Assembly (NCBI RefSeq): GCF_004337985.1
Contig: NC_043744.1
Coordinates: 1,788,816 to 1,852,815, forward strand
Direction of reading: 5' to 3'
From: Pyricularia pennisetigena
Lineage: Eukaryota > Ascomycota > Sordariomycetes > Magnaporthales > Pyriculariaceae
DNA length: 64,000 bases
Each line of letters starts with the position of its first letter. Within the stretch, counting starts at the first letter, position 1. This document shows, one piece after another, positions 1-11,447 of the stretch. A program made the position numbers and the translations under genes. A model generated the notes under the pieces. The model had not been told where the DNA came from and did no database searches. It saw only the letters and a program-made list of their open reading frames with translations.

Positions 1-471
1 TGCATGTTAAGAAGTATGTACTCATTTAATAGATTTCACTCATATTCGATAAGTATGTTGCAAAAAGCACCTCATCAGTGGAAAGAATGGCTGGCATAAC
101 CACATACATATATTGAGATGACGCACAAGAAGCCAAGGCTTCTGAACACATCGTCCCATATGTCCTGCATCCTGGGCTGGCTCATACAGGTAAATAACTG
201 TGTAACAATGCTCGCACAATACTTCGCAATAACAATCAATGTAGGCTTGCATGGTAAAAAGAAGGACGAAAATAATTCCAAGCAGGGGTGAAAAAAGGTC
301 GAACTCTGTCTCTATAATCTAGACTTGTGAAAAAGGGTATCTGTGTCTTGTTGCTTTGTTTATGAATCCCTAGCACAAAAGCCATGAATAACTCGTACCA
401 AAGCTCAGATCAAATGCTTAGGCATGTTGATTAGAGGAAACAAAAGGAATGCATAAGATGGTACACGAATA
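1..471. other. Spacer downstream of ALG11; no gene seen
   Basis: This AT-rich stretch lies beyond the ALG11 stop codon and would contain its 3' UTR. The short reading frames on the minus strand (about 40-281) have no domain, no splice context and poor composition, so I do not call them. The window edge may cut off a neighbouring gene. Confidence 0.5.
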
Positions 472-2400
472 TCAACACAGTGCAACCAGCTTCTCCATTT
501 GGTCAACCCACTTCTTCGCAAACTCTTCTTCGGTAAATCTTTTGGCAGACTTCCGGGCGCGCTGCCTTATGGCCAGAGGGTCGGGATGCGACAGAGCCTT
601 GCGGAAGCCCTCAGCAAACTCTGTGGACGTCGTAGCATGAAAACCTACAAGACATGGTGTTAGTATAGATTATCAATATGCGGGTCAAAATCCACCAAAT
701 GCCGGCCCTAGAAGAAAGACGCACCTGTGGGCTCTGCATCGATCTCGGTGACAATGTCCAGTTTGGGTCCGCCACTGTTATGCACGACGGGAATAAGTCC
801 GGCAGCCTGGTACTCGACGACACCAATACCGAAGTGCTCGTTCCACATGCCGTTGACTCCGACAGATGCATTCCGAAGCCACTCGAGGATTCGGGGCCAA
901 GGCGCGTCAAGATGGAACTCGACCCGGTCCTTGATGTGTAATTCGTTGACCAGTAAGCGCAGCTGGTACACTCGCTTGGAGTCGCTGTCGTCCCGCACAC
1001 TGCCAATGAGAACCAAGGTCGCACCTTTGGCGACATCCGAATCGCCCTTGACGAACTCGGCGAACGCCTGGATAATGAGCTGATGGTTCTTCTCAGGCCT
1101 GAACTGTGCAATATACACTAGTGCCTTCTCGCGTCTGCTCTCACTGTCTACGGACACCTCTACTTCTTGCTCCAGCTCGCGAACAGCCACAGGTGGATAA
1201 ACCACCGCCACAGCGTTGTTGGGCCTACCGTTCCTCGTATTGTTACGGAGTGGTCCCCAAAGCTTTTGTATGTGGTTTTGAGTCCAGGTCGAGTTGGTCA
1301 TCACAACGTCAATCGTAGCCCCCATCCGACAATATATTTTCGCGAATAGCTCCCAGTACAACTTCTTTGCCCTACCACGGGCTCCAACACCCTGGCCAGC
1401 ATTGACTCCTTGAGAGCCTACGGCAGACTGAGGGTTCAAAGAATCGAGCATATCAGTCGAGATGGTTGGGTAATGTACGTAAGCGCCCGTAGGCATGGTA
1501 CGAAAGAGCCACCTGCAAAGACCCAGGGCAAACGCGTAACCCATGGTGTCGACGAAGATGTCCGGTGTAAGTAGAGAGAAGGCATCCCATGCCATGATTA
1601 TCGAGCCAAATGACTGCCCGGCGAGGGTGAAGTGAGGCCAGGTCGATGCGAGAACCCAATGTCTAGTCGAGAGATACAGGAACACTACTGTCGGTGGGTG
1701 AAGGGTGATATTAAATCGACTCTGGGATGTTTTCTCTGGTTAGTGAATCGAACCTCGAGTAGTGCCGAAGCTATGCGTTGCGTCTTACACACCTCGACCC
1801 TAGAAAGTATTGCCTCCTTGTTGACCTCGTGATCACCAGTGTAGACTATGCATTTGGCTTTCGGCCACTTCTGCTGCGTCGCTCGAATGGCAGCCCACAG
1901 CACTCGTTCACCACCCCCTCCAGCATTGCTTCACGATTAGAAGAAAGAGGTCAGCAATTCACTCCTATCAAGGAGGACCTGTGTAAGAATACACACCAGA
2001 AAGGGTGAAAGAATCCCACGATTCCATCCCATTCCTGCGCACCCTTGCCGCCATTGTCAGCGCTGCCCGCAGACGGTTCAATGCTCTCCCAGTCCTCATC
2101 CGTAATGCTTTTTTTCCTCTCCTGTCCACGCTCCGCGAATCGACGCTCGTCCTCGTTCATTATCTCGAGCAGCTGAGCCCGGCGGCCCTCGGTTTTGCGC
2201 TTGAGGTACCAGCCCAAAGCCGATCCTATTGCCCGCCAGAACCATGGCACAAGAAAGAAATAGAGCAAAGGCATCGCGGCTATGGTCGTGAAGGCGGCGT
2301 AAAGAGAGGAACTGCCTTGGGAGTCCTGGCAGCTGGAACCGGATAACAGCGGGGAGGTCGAGCCCGAGGCGCACTTGTCGCTGTCGCCAAAGCCGTCCAT
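472..2400 (-). CDS. ALG11: GDP-Man:Man3GlcNAc2-PP-dolichol alpha-1,2-mannosyltransferase Alg11
   Basis: Adds the fourth and fifth mannoses of the dolichol-linked N-glycan precursor on the cytosolic face of the ER. Four exons, complement(472..644, 725..1721, 1793..1928, 1997..2400), give 569 residues with the frame closed at every junction. Visible features: an N-terminal hydrophobic segment (about residues 33-55), the GT4 donor-loop run NAGGGGERV formed across the first junction, the family block [20 protein letters not shown], and the C-terminal EHFGIGVVE nucleotide-sugar site (E-x7-E). The 1721 junction is supported because it restores [16 protein letters not shown]. Length is normal for the family. 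It is transcribed away from the COX18-like gene, with which it shares a 0.7 kb promoter region. The family call is firm; the exact start rests on a single upstream ATG followed directly by a plausible N terminus. Confidence 0.93.
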
Positions 2401-3110
2401 AGCTGGCTGACTTGGGCAAACTTAGTCGGGCAGGCTGTGCGATCGTCCAGAGGCTCTGTGTCGTGAGTAAGGTAAGAGGGTGGAAGGCGACCCCGCGGGC
2501 GGGGGGAGTGAGCAGCGACTGAACCGTATTCTCTGAACGAATGATTAGAATCGGAGAACAAATCAAGCAGGCAGAATGATCTTCTTCGGCTCAGCCAAGA
2601 AATAGAAGGATGGGCATGCCGGTTGACGCCGAGGCCCGCAGAAGCTCCAGGCCAGCTTGCTCCTTGAATAGTGGAAAGAGAGAAAGTGGTCTGTTTGTTA
2701 CTCAAGGCGCTTGCACGGTATCGCACGAGGTACGGCCAGGTTCCATTGTCCACGTAGCTCTGGTGGGTAACCCTGTCTTAGTAGCTGAACTATCGTCTAC
2801 CCCACTTTGTACGATGCCGGTGCTACCTTAGCTGCCAAAGGGCGAAGTGAGCAAGCCTGACCCACTGGTGGAAGAACCCTTAATGCAGGCCCAATATTAA
2901 TTATCCGCTGCCGCGCTGTCGCGTTCAGGCAGGCACGGTCCGTCGAATTGAGTTCCACGTGGAGTTGTAAGGTGAAATAATTCGAAGTTCGGAACGAAAG
3001 GTACTGGAAACCTCACCTGTCATGTGCCGCAATTATTAGCCGCCCTTACTGACCATATGAGCTCAAGACGGACACTTGGTTTTCTCATAGGCTCTTGATT
3101 TTTGAGGACA
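2401..3110. other. Divergent promoter region ALG11 / COX18-like
   Basis: This 0.7 kb spacer separates two head-to-head genes and must hold both promoters. A CACGTG E-box is at 2956-2961, a site that could bind Cbf1-type bHLH factors (inference). No clear TATA box is seen near either start. Short frames on both strands here look like chance. Confidence 0.5.
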
Positions 3111-4280
3111 ATGCTTCGGGGACAATTTCCGCGCCATCTTAAAGGCACATTGCCACATTCTTTCTCTCGAACCTGGCCACACCTCAGCCTACTGCATTCA
3201 GCAAGAGTGGTCACGCCTAGGGTCGGGCACACGCTGGGCTCATTTACACCAAAGAGAACTTTTGTCGAAACTGCAGTCGCACAGACTCAAGACTTCATCA
3301 CAGCCTTTCATTTCCTCTCCGGGACACCATGGTACATTACCATCGCCCTGGTGGCCTTTGGCGTCAATATCATTCGCCTCCCGTTCTTCATACAATCAAG
3401 GCGCATACACCTGCGGCGCTCTGAGCTCATGCCGCTGGCTTATGCATGGAATGCTCGCATGGTCAATTCAACACCTCCAACACCGGGAAAGACGACGGCG
3501 CAGCTTCAAAAGGAAGTCGTAAAGAAACGTAATAAGAGGATGACAAAGATCTACCGCGACCTTGGCTTGCAGACATGGAAGCTCACCAGCAGTGTGGTCA
3601 CACTTCCATTATGGCTTGGCGTGATGGAATCACTCAGAAGACTATGTGGTGGTCCTACAGGATTGTTGGGGGCCTTGTTTTTTCAGGACAAGGCCACTGA
3701 TGCGCCTGCCACGGCCGCGTTATCTTCGGCTCCGACCTCGCTGGCCGATGCTGCTTCCCCTGCAGTAGACTCGGCGTCTGCAGCAAGCTTAAGTACGATA
3801 GCAGACGTCGCCGTTCCGGCTACTACGACGTTAGAACCGTCCCTGGCGACCGGAGGGCTTCTTTGGTTCCCTGACCTGCTAGTCGCCGATCCGTATCACG
3901 TTTTGCCATGCCTTCTCTCCTTTACCATTGCAGCAAACATGGGACTCATTCCGACGAGTGTAAAAGAAGCCCGGGAACTACTTGGAGGAGAGCCATCACC
4001 AAAAGAGGGCACCATAACAATCAACACGAGGCAACGCTTGCGTCGCGCAGCGCTCCTTTGTTCGATAGTCATGGCCCCTATCACTATGAACTTTCCGGCG
4101 GCTTTACATCTGTACTGGATCTGCTCCTCAGGCATATCCACAATTTTTATGAGCATCATTCGTTGGCGCTTGCCAGTACCATCGAATCCCCATGCAGTCC
4201 CCTGCAAAGGGCAAAATCGGCTTGCATTGTTGCCACGACCGGAGAAAGAGGCCGCGAGGCGTGTAGTTGTATTTGACTGA
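3111..4280 (+). CDS. Mitochondrial OXA1/YidC-family insertase, COX18-like
   Basis: Single-exon gene of 389 residues. The N terminus is Arg/Ser-rich and low in acidic residues (about residues 1-45), as expected for a mitochondrial presequence. The OXA1/YidC/Alb3 fold follows: a first hydrophobic segment containing GTPWYITIALVAFGVNIIRL, the matrix-side loop IQSRRIHLRRSELMPLAYAW with the usual basic hairpin, a second segment at LPLWLGVMESLRRL, and paired C-terminal segments ending NFPAALHLYWICSSGISTIF. An Ala/Ser/Thr-rich insertion lies between segments 2 and 3. The tail is short and lacks the long basic ribosome-binding extension of Oxa1, which favours Cox18 (export of the Cox2 C-tail) over Oxa1; that subfamily choice is inference. 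The in-frame upstream TTG at 3102 is not used as the start; ATG 3111 is. Confidence 0.82.
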   Translation: MLRGQFPRHLKGTLPHSFSRTWPHLSLLHSARVVTPRVGHTLGSFTPKRTFVETAVAQTQDFITAFHFLSGTPWYITIALVAFGVNIIRLPFFIQSRRIHLRRSELMPLAYAWNARMVNSTPPTPGKTTAQLQKEVVKKRNKRMTKIYRDLGLQTWKLTSSVVTLPLWLGVMESLRRLCGGPTGLLGALFFQDKATDAPATAALSSAPTSLADAASPAVDSASAASLSTIADVAVPATTTLEPSLATGGLLWFPDLLVADPYHVLPCLLSFTIAANMGLIPTSVKEARELLGGEPSPKEGTITINTRQRLRRAALLCSIVMAPITMNFPAALHLYWICSSGISTIFMSIIRWRLPVPSNPHAVPCKGQNRLALLPRPEKEAARRVVVFD

Positions 4281-4513
4281 AACGCACTGTTCAAAGATAG
4301 CTATATAGGCAAAGCTAGACATATACACCGACTGAGAATGTGCTTAGTAACAAAGAGAATATAAGGATGAAAGACTCCACGAACGCCAGCTGATGGACGA
4401 GATTATACAGTGACGCTACAGTATCATGAGAAAGATAGCATTCAGGTAAGCCCCAGTGTCCGTCGCGACCATAAATGCGACGACTCAGCACAACCCCCGT
4501 AACCATTAGATCC

Positions 4514-5395
4514 TTATCCAAGAAAAATGGCAAGCAAAACAATTGTCAGAATAACCGACAGAATCAATAGCAAGCAGCAAGCCTTGCTACGAGCATTCTT
4601 CTGATACCTCGCGGCGCTGCGCAGCTCATAATCAGCACCCCTGGTGTCTGTTCTCACATTCTCGACATTGTCGACTATGGTGTCGAGCTGCTCTCCCTGT
4701 TCCGAGACGATCTGTGCCACTTGTGAGAATAAAACGTTGAGATCATTGACACCTTGCTCGATGTTGCGTATTTCCTCTTCGCGCTCGATGATCAGCGCTT
4801 CCTGGAAATCCACCTCGTCCTGTGGTGCGAGCCTGAGGACTTCCTGTTGCTGTTGTTGTTCGAGATATTGTCCCTCCTCTCCTGTGCTTCTGGTAACGCC
4901 ATCTTCGTCTGTCACTGCCTTTGCGGCGCTCACCGATGCCCTTTGTTTTTCCAAAGCCTTTCGTTGCAGGCTCTGAAACTCCTGTAGAGAAGCTTGCACT
5001 TCGCGAGAAGCCTTTTGTTGTGTGTACTTTTGGGTCGGCTGCGAAAAAAAAGTCCGAGTCAGTATATGTCAAGTCAACACCAACCTACTGCCAAAGCTTC
5101 ATACCGTAACGTCTTCCCATGATTGGAGTTTCTTGACGGCCTCTCCAAGCTGTCTAAATATTTCCCGCGACTCCTCCAGCAAGTCATGGACCCGTTCCCT
5201 GACACGCGCGGTATCTCGCCTTGTACCGAGATGGCTGATCTCTGTGCTGAGTCTCGAAATGTTGCCGTTGACTTTGAATAGCTTGTTGTTTATGTCTTGC
5301 GACACACGCTGGAAATCGGGGTCGTCGACATATCCGCGCCCGTTATCTCCCCGTCGCTGCTGCGCTTCCAGCGAGGATAGCTGATCAAATGACAT
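4514..5395 (-). CDS. PEP12: Endosomal/prevacuolar Qa-SNARE, Pep12-type syntaxin
   Basis: Two exons, complement(4514..5038, 5105..5395), give a 271-residue tail-anchored syntaxin for Golgi-to-endosome/vacuole fusion. The N-terminal Habc bundle covers about residues 20-130 and includes the run LGTRRDTARVRERVHDLLEE. The intron removal restores DVTPTQKYTQQKASREVQ, which joins two halves of a typical syntaxin helix. The SNARE helix (about residues 180-240) has the phrase VNDLNVLFSQVAQIVSEQGE with its central Gln, and DNVENVRTDTRGADYELRSA. The last 20 residues are a single hydrophobic anchor ending IFLG. A Gln-rich linker (QQQQQ) precedes the SNARE motif. Vam3 is the alternative family member; the helix sequence fits Pep12 better. 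It is convergent with the COX18-like gene, 233 nt away. Confidence 0.88.
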
Positions 5396-6109
5396 CGTAA
5401 ATAATCAGAGGAAGTACAAGCAGTCTGACCAGAAACTGCCGGTTGTGGATCAGACTACAAATTCCACAGAAAGGAGATATTGATGATATGTGTGTCGTCG
5501 AGATTGTTGATGCCTGCTGTCCGTTGACGTCCGGTCTGCACGCTGCACGGTCGGCTGGTGTGGCTGAGATTGCGTCAACTGTGCGGGGCTGGCCAATCAT
5601 GAGAGGTTCTCTGTACCCACCTTTCGTGAATGCGCTCGCGGTTGCCATATTTTCAGGAGCCAGCAAGTAATACAAGCCCCATTCCGAGCTCGACATCGCG
5701 ATCAGGCAAAGCCTTGTTCGCGAAGTAGGAAGCAGCCACTTAGCTACTGGCCAATCTACATCTCAGTAGTCCTGATTCCTCAATGAGTTTTCATGCATAT
5801 TTGCCATGTAGCAATGGATGCTAGCCAATGCACACTTGGCAGATAATAAAAGCAACTCATGTCCTTGTGGGTGCTTGCCTTATGACCAACATGTGCCTGT
5901 GGAAAACTGTGTGGGCCTTACTTTACCTGCTGAAGAACGCAATGCATTCGGCGCGATAGCAATGCTCTCGCTTATCGTGGCGGCGCGACCTCCACTAATT
6001 GCGGGTTTCCTGCGCGACCAAGCTGCCAAATCTTTTTTATTTACATGACAGCTCAACCCCAATCGCTCATCACCACATATCACGAGTACACGAAGCATGC
6101 GCCGTCAGG
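5396..6109. other. Divergent promoter region PEP12 / NDC1
   Basis: This 0.7 kb spacer lies between two head-to-head genes. A 103-codon open frame on the minus strand (5385-5696) overlaps the PEP12 start and shows no domain; I read it as 5' leader sequence. No TATA box stands out. Confidence 0.45.
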
Positions 6110-8203
6110 ATGGCGCCGCCCACGGTCAGACGGGCTCCTTATAAGGACTTCCTCCAGCCTGCATTTCATAGACGTTTTTCGTCAACAGCCACCGTCATTC
6201 TCGCCATCGCATACTCTGAGTCTGTGCTCTTGGCGAAATGGAACTCATGTAAGCAGTGTGCCGGAAGCCTGCGTCCCTGGGATTTTCATAGTGCGCGGTA
6301 CAATGAGCATTTACTGACGCGAGGCCTCCTCCTCAATACTTAGACCTCTGGACATGGTTTCCTTTGGGTCCCACCGGCGTTAGGACTTTCTTCATTTTTC
6401 TCTGCGGTCTGTTTGTCCTCATTCTGCGGATAGCTCAATACCATGTGGGGATCCGGATCTCGAACTCGGGACTCGAGACTGTCCAGAAATATGCTCTCAA
6501 GCTTCAAACGTTGGAGGCTATTGTTTCTTACGTCCTATCGAGCTGGCTTTTCAGCCAAACCTACCTTGGAGCGGTTCCGTCCTCGGCCAATCTCGACTGG
6601 ATCACGTACTTCAACGGGGATCGTCCTCGCTTGAACGAGAAACCGATATTTTTCACTGTTCACTTCATCATTCTCGGCATCTACCAAGCAGTTTCGCACA
6701 TTTACTATGACCAAGATCGCCTGACACTCGGTGTCGCCAAACCTCGCAAGGAGGGAAATACCCCTGCTGTGGACACAGGGAGCCAGTTGAAGAAGTTTGC
6801 AGAGCAGTTACCTGCGATATTCAGGGACTCACTCTCCATTTCGCTCGTCACTGTCGTTCTGAGCGCTATCGTTTACCCAATCTTCCTGCGGTCCATGGTC
6901 TGGGGGCTTGCTCTCTCATTGTTCCGCCCGTTTTACAGCATCACACATGTCAACCTGGTCCCGCCAACTTTACCATTCACCATCTGGTTGCTTCTTCGCT
7001 GCATCTCTTCCACCTTTATGCTATCGTTCATCTGGCTTTCGGGCAACGCGGCCTTCTCAATACTTCTCACCCGTGACCCAATTAAGAATGCAAAGCCCCT
7101 TACATCAGACTCCAAGGATCCCAACGGAAGTTTACTGAACGGGCTAAAGAGCAAGAAGCTTCCCATAAAGGTAAGTTTCGTGATACGAACCATGACTAAT
7201 ATACTTTGCTGACTGCTCGACCATAACCCAGTGTTTTGCAATGTGGGAATTGGGACTCATCGCGTGTGATTTCGACGTCAGGCGCAAAGCAATTTATGAA
7301 GACATTGACCGCAAGGATGGACCGATGTGGGCACAAGTCTTTAGGGTCTGTCTTGAGGTAATCAAGGAGATGGAGGAGAACATTGACAACTACGGCAAGG
7401 CGCCTACGCCTGCACCGGCAACGGAGGCACATTCGAGCGAGGGTCTCGACGCGAGGTTCTCTGAGGACATCCAACGGGGCATTCAAGCGCCGAAAAACGA
7501 GCCCATTGAGATCAAATCATCGAAAAACCCTTTCAGGGCCGAGGTGGAAAAATATGTTGACAAGCTGGCAAGGGACCCTAGCAGGACATCTCGGCTTGAC
7601 GACGTAGGGAAGGCTGCTGGAGAGGCTAAGCAGAAACTCCTCGAGATGAGGGACCAGCTGGCAGTCTCCGACGACCCACCATACCCCTTTCAGCAATACA
7701 TTCGCAACCTACTCAGCTCGCCTTTCGGCTGGCCAATTCGACAGGACTTCAGCAGAAGACTGACCGCAGCTGTTTTTGGTGCTCCCTACGGCGAACCAAG
7801 CTTGTTCGTTAATGCCACAGTGGCGCTCAGCCAATTAGCTGTTCGCAGTCTCCAGGAGGACAAGTACGGAAATGTTCAGCGCGACGTTGCAACCATCATT
7901 CGGAGTCTTACATCCGTCACACAGAAGTTAGATACGTTCAAAAACAGCCTGCCCTTCCATTGGACAGACATCCAGAAGCACAGGAGTTGTCCTGAAGTGG
8001 AAATTGTGCTAGAGGCACTTAGAGACGGCCTTTCAGAACTGATTTTGAACTTCGAACCATACAGGCGGGATTTGAGGCTTAGTCTGACGGACATGCGCCT
8101 GGCTCGTGAGGCAATAGGGGTCGCAGAGACGGCAATCGAGCCTACGCCCAAAGCAAAAAGGGCGGCCAAACCGCCTGCTCCTGAAATGCAACAGCTGAGG
8201 TAA
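6110..8203 (+). CDS. NDC1: Transmembrane nucleoporin / spindle pole body anchor Ndc1
   Basis: Three exons, 6110..6248, 6344..7170 and 7232..8203, encode 645 residues. Ndc1 anchors nuclear pore complexes and the spindle pole body in the nuclear envelope. The first junction gives WNSYLWTWFPLGPTGVRTFF and the second gives KKLPIKCFAMWELGLIACD, both typical of the family. About six membrane segments fall in the first 260 residues, at FFIFLCGLFVLILRIA, the FTVHFIILGIYQAV region, SLVTVVLSAIVYPIFL and the FMLSFIWLSGNAAF region among others. The soluble C-terminal domain (about 300-645) carries the block NLLSSPFGWPIRQDFSRR. It ends in a basic Ala/Lys/Pro tail (KAKRAAKPPAPE). All introns are short with GTAAG donors. 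Confidence 0.92.
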
Positions 8204-8950
8204 AAGCGGGAGGAGGATCTTGAGTGCCTGACTGCATGGGTGGCGTAATGATGGACTTGACTTAGATAAAAGAGCAGATCATTTTCAGCGCTAGCATCAA
8301 TCAAACATGAAGATATTTTCAAGATTCCCTTGACCGGTTAACTATCACTTCTCATTTGAAGTCAGCAGATCAAATGTCACCTGTTAGGGGTAATGATTTA
8401 GCAAAGCTGATTGATGCCTGCCGGGTGGTATTAGCATGTGGAACCGTGACCCACGTGCATTTTGCCGAGCCAAGAACGAAATATGAACTCATTAATCTGC
8501 AGAAGCATGTGGGGCCCGGTCCATACTCTCCTTAGCGCGACGCCGCCGGCACAACGGATTTGAGAAGAGAATAAACAGGCTGCTGCGCTCACACATACCT
8601 TTGCGGCCGAGCCAACGAAGCTTCCTAGCCACCGTTACCTCTGCAACGTCCGCGCCCATCACTTGCGTCCTGAACCGCACCGCCAAAGCACCCACCACGA
8701 CAAAACTCCGACGACAAAGCGACCTCATACCGAAAAAAAAAGAGTCCCAGCCCCATGCCTTCAATGTGCCTGCCCACATAGCCATGCTGACTTCAAGTGC
8801 GCCCACGCTCTTTTTTATTTATCACGGTGTTGGGCACATGGCCAGAGGCCAATTGCAGACTACAGGCATCAAAGTTACACCGACATTGATATGACCAGCG
8901 CGCAACAATTATAACAAGGATTCTTGGGGCGACATGCATTTGGCACCACG
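8204..8950. other. NDC1 3' region and DLT1 promoter
   Basis: About 750 nt with no gene. It holds the NDC1 3' end and the DLT1 leader. The only notable element is an overlapping upstream reading frame that starts at 8934, listed separately. Confidence 0.5.
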
Positions 8951-9134
8951 ATGCTGTCAGCAACCCGCGTGTTCCGCATCGTGTACAAAACCTTTTACCT
9001 CCTCCTTTACATCCTACTGCTTATCCTCTTACTCGGCTCACCGGCGGACATCATCTACCAGTCGCTATGGGTGCCACCCAAACACGAATACTTTGTTATT
9101 GTGCTATCCACCGCATACCTTGTCACGGTCTTAA
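8934..9134 (+). promoter_or_regulatory. Upstream ATG frame overlapping the DLT1 start out of frame
   Basis: An ATG at 8934 lies 17 nt before the DLT1 ATG (8951) in another frame and stays open for 66 codons into DLT1. Scanning ribosomes that use it would miss the DLT1 start. This could dampen DLT1 translation if the transcript begins upstream of 8934; the transcription start is not known. Confidence 0.35.
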
Positions 9135-10639
9135 TCGTCTCGTTTGTATACTCGATGCGACTATGGATCAACCGGGGAGTCTTGGCTGCCATTCCGAGAT
9201 CGAGAATTCCGATCGATAAAGGCGACGTGCCGTCTTCAGTTCGCAAGGAGATCATCTCTGGGCTAAGTCGGAGTGCTTCGACTGCCTTTGACGCACGGCC
9301 TCGTGTTCTCCCGCCTTCGTTGTCGGCCCCGTTTGGAGCTCATGGCGGTCAATACGGGCGGGGACAAAACGAATCATCTACAGGAGTTACGTCAGATGGG
9401 GGTCGGTCGGGGACCCCGCAAGAAAAGCAGAAGAAGCGGTTCAAGTTCACGAGCTTGAAGAAGACATCGACAGTCGGGACCGAAGTGGGAGTAAGCTTCC
9501 CCCCGCCCAAACCGGTCTGGGGAGAGATCGAGCACAACGGCTGGGGCTCGCCGCTTTCGCCTGATTTTCCTACGCTTGAGTACGCCACAGTTACCTCGGA
9601 GCTGGCCAATCTCATCGAGGCCAAGGCTATCACGTTGGCGCCCGAGGTTCCTAGGTCCGCCGCTGCTTATGAGTTGGGCATGGGCCCGAATGGGCAACAA
9701 CTAGGACACGCCCATAGTCTAGGAATGCCGGATCCAGACGCAGTGGCACTCCTGCAGCGGAGAAATTTGGGTATGCGTGATTATCTTGCCAGCCTTGCTG
9801 AGCTTGGGGTCCTGCCTCCATCTCAAACGGCGGCCGAGTTTCTTGTCGCATACGAGCATGCGCGCTTCTCGACACGGCCACTATCGGCACGTCGCTTTCG
9901 CGAACTCATGCAACTCTTTGCGGAGCTCTTGCGCTCGATGGTGCCAATCGACCCGATGTTGCTGTACGTGAATGGTCACGATGGACACGACCAAGATGAC
10001 AATTCAGAGCATCGCATCGGCAGAGATAGTGATGGCGGAGCTGCAGGGCGATCGAGCGATATGGACATAGACGATGACGCACCCGCGGCTACAGCCACAC
10101 CAAGCACCTTTGGGATACCAAGTGACTCTAATGGCAACAGTGGGATGCGTGCACACGGCGTTTCTACTCCCCGCAGCTCAAGTCCATCTATGTCGATGCG
10201 GACGGACAGCTCGGCAACTACGAGCTCTTCTGGGTCTGGCAGCAGCAATGCATCCCAAATCAGACATCGACACCGGCGCCGCCGGCAATTACGGCATCCT
10301 CACGCTGTTCACGCAGGGGCACGCGCCTCTTCATGGCAGTACAGGACTGCTCCCACGACTCCCAAGGACCTAAGAATGGCGCCGGGAAAGTCACCTTCTG
10401 CGAGGACAATGGCCACCGCCGCTGCACTGGAGGCGGCGTTCTCGTCCCAACCATCATCGTCATCATCATCACCAAGAGTAGGAGCATCTCCAGATGCACC
10501 ATCCAGGACCAATTCTCGCAACAGTATTCCCAGCTTTGCGCAGAGCAGGCATCCCTATCCAATTAGCCAGGCTTCATCAGGGAGCTTAAGGTCGCTAGCA
10601 TCCGGAGGATCGGTTGTTGTAAGGCTTCGGGACCGGTAG
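8951..10639 (+). CDS. DLT1: Dlt1-family membrane protein (defect at low temperature 1)
   Basis: Intronless, 562 residues. Two N-terminal membrane spans define the family: about residues 10-30 (FYLLLYILLLILLLGSPADI) and 45-67 (FVIVLSTAYLVTVLIVSFVY), followed by the conserved basic stretch SMRLWINRG. A cytosolic segment holds the second family block, with GEIEHNGWGSPLSPDFPTLE and a helical region that contains the run FSTRPLSARRFRELMQLFAE. The last ~200 residues are low-complexity Ser/Gly/His/Arg-rich sequence that looks disordered. The yeast deletion grows poorly in the cold; the molecular role is not established. The upstream in-frame TTG at 8924 is not taken as the start because the ATG at 8951 begins directly at the conserved N terminus. 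Confidence 0.85.
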   Translation: MLSATRVFRIVYKTFYLLLYILLLILLLGSPADIIYQSLWVPPKHEYFVIVLSTAYLVTVLIVSFVYSMRLWINRGVLAAIPRSRIPIDKGDVPSSVRKEIISGLSRSASTAFDARPRVLPPSLSAPFGAHGGQYGRGQNESSTGVTSDGGRSGTPQEKQKKRFKFTSLKKTSTVGTEVGVSFPPPKPVWGEIEHNGWGSPLSPDFPTLEYATVTSELANLIEAKAITLAPEVPRSAAAYELGMGPNGQQLGHAHSLGMPDPDAVALLQRRNLGMRDYLASLAELGVLPPSQTAAEFLVAYEHARFSTRPLSARRFRELMQLFAELLRSMVPIDPMLLYVNGHDGHDQDDNSEHRIGRDSDGGAAGRSSDMDIDDDAPAATATPSTFGIPSDSNGNSGMRAHGVSTPRSSSPSMSMRTDSSATTSSSGSGSSNASQIRHRHRRRRQLRHPHAVHAGARASSWQYRTAPTTPKDLRMAPGKSPSARTMATAAALEAAFSSQPSSSSSSPRVGASPDAPSRTNSRNSIPSFAQSRHPYPISQASSGSLRSLASGGSVVVRLRDR

Positions 10640-11443
10640 TATTATAGTCCCTTGGCCCAGGACATCTCAGTGAATGTTTGACAGATATCACTCTCTGATG
10701 TCCTCGTCGATCCCCCGGCCCTTTGAAAGATTTTAATTATTTGATCGCGAGATTTTTCGCCCGAGGTTTCTTCAAGTTTTCTGATACCAGAGCTCATAAC
10801 GCTGTTCAATGAGAATCAGCGCGACACAGCAGACTTGTGCTTGAGCTAATTTGCTCTCTATTGAGAGACAGACATTTATACCTTCTTCACGACGCTACGT
10901 TTGTATACCAAGTACTTTTTCCTTTTTTTTTTTTTCTCAGCTGGGTCATACAGGTCTGTCTTGGGTCACCGACGATCAGGAGTGTCAGGATATAAGTAAT
11001 TGCATAATTCTAATCTTGATCAACTTATTATGCTTATTAAAACGTGCCACGAAAGAATGAAGTGCGTTGTCATCTTAAACCCCGTCCAAGAACGTTGTTT
11101 ACCAACCCGACAAAAAACGAATACATCTGTAGTGGTGACATATCAACTGGCCTGAGGTCAAAGAAATTACAGTGGACGTCGAAGAAAATCGAAACAAATG
11201 ATAAAACGTGAGAAACCGAAGCGATCCTAACCTCCTTATCATCAAACTAGCAACCGGTGGCTTGACGAAGGATCGGATCACGTGACTTCGCGCCATCATG
11301 GCCTGCGATCCAAGTGCGCTAGTAAGATGTGGAAGGACCCCACTCCTTTGGCTGCTCCAGACGCGCCTTGATACTTGCCACCCACGCCTCAACTGCAAAA
11401 CCAGGGGGGTCGCATTCGCCACCATCATGACCGAATCTAGACC
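10640..11443. other. Intergenic spacer DLT1 / AT-hook gene
   Basis: About 800 nt, AT-rich after the DLT1 stop, with a T-run at about 10921-10937. No gene is seen. The antisense frame at 11099-11557 overlaps the start of the next gene and has no protein-like features. Confidence 0.45.
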
Positions 11444-11447
11444 ATGA
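11427..11447 (+). promoter_or_regulatory. Six-codon uORF ending in an ATGA overlap with the AT-hook gene start
   Basis: An upstream ATG (11427) encodes six residues and stops at TGA 11445-11447. The main ATG is 11444-11446, so stop and start share ATGA. This arrangement can allow reinitiation by a terminating ribosome; in fungi that is a possibility, not a rule. Confidence 0.4.

Noticed and set aside
3102..3110. Upstream TTG start for the COX18-like gene
   Set aside because: Nuclear fungal genes start with ATG; the ATG at 3111 is nine bases downstream in the same frame and gives a normal presequence.
5385..5696. 103-codon minus-strand frame overlapping the PEP12 start
   Set aside because: No domain and no splice sites; it lies where the PEP12 leader and promoter should be.
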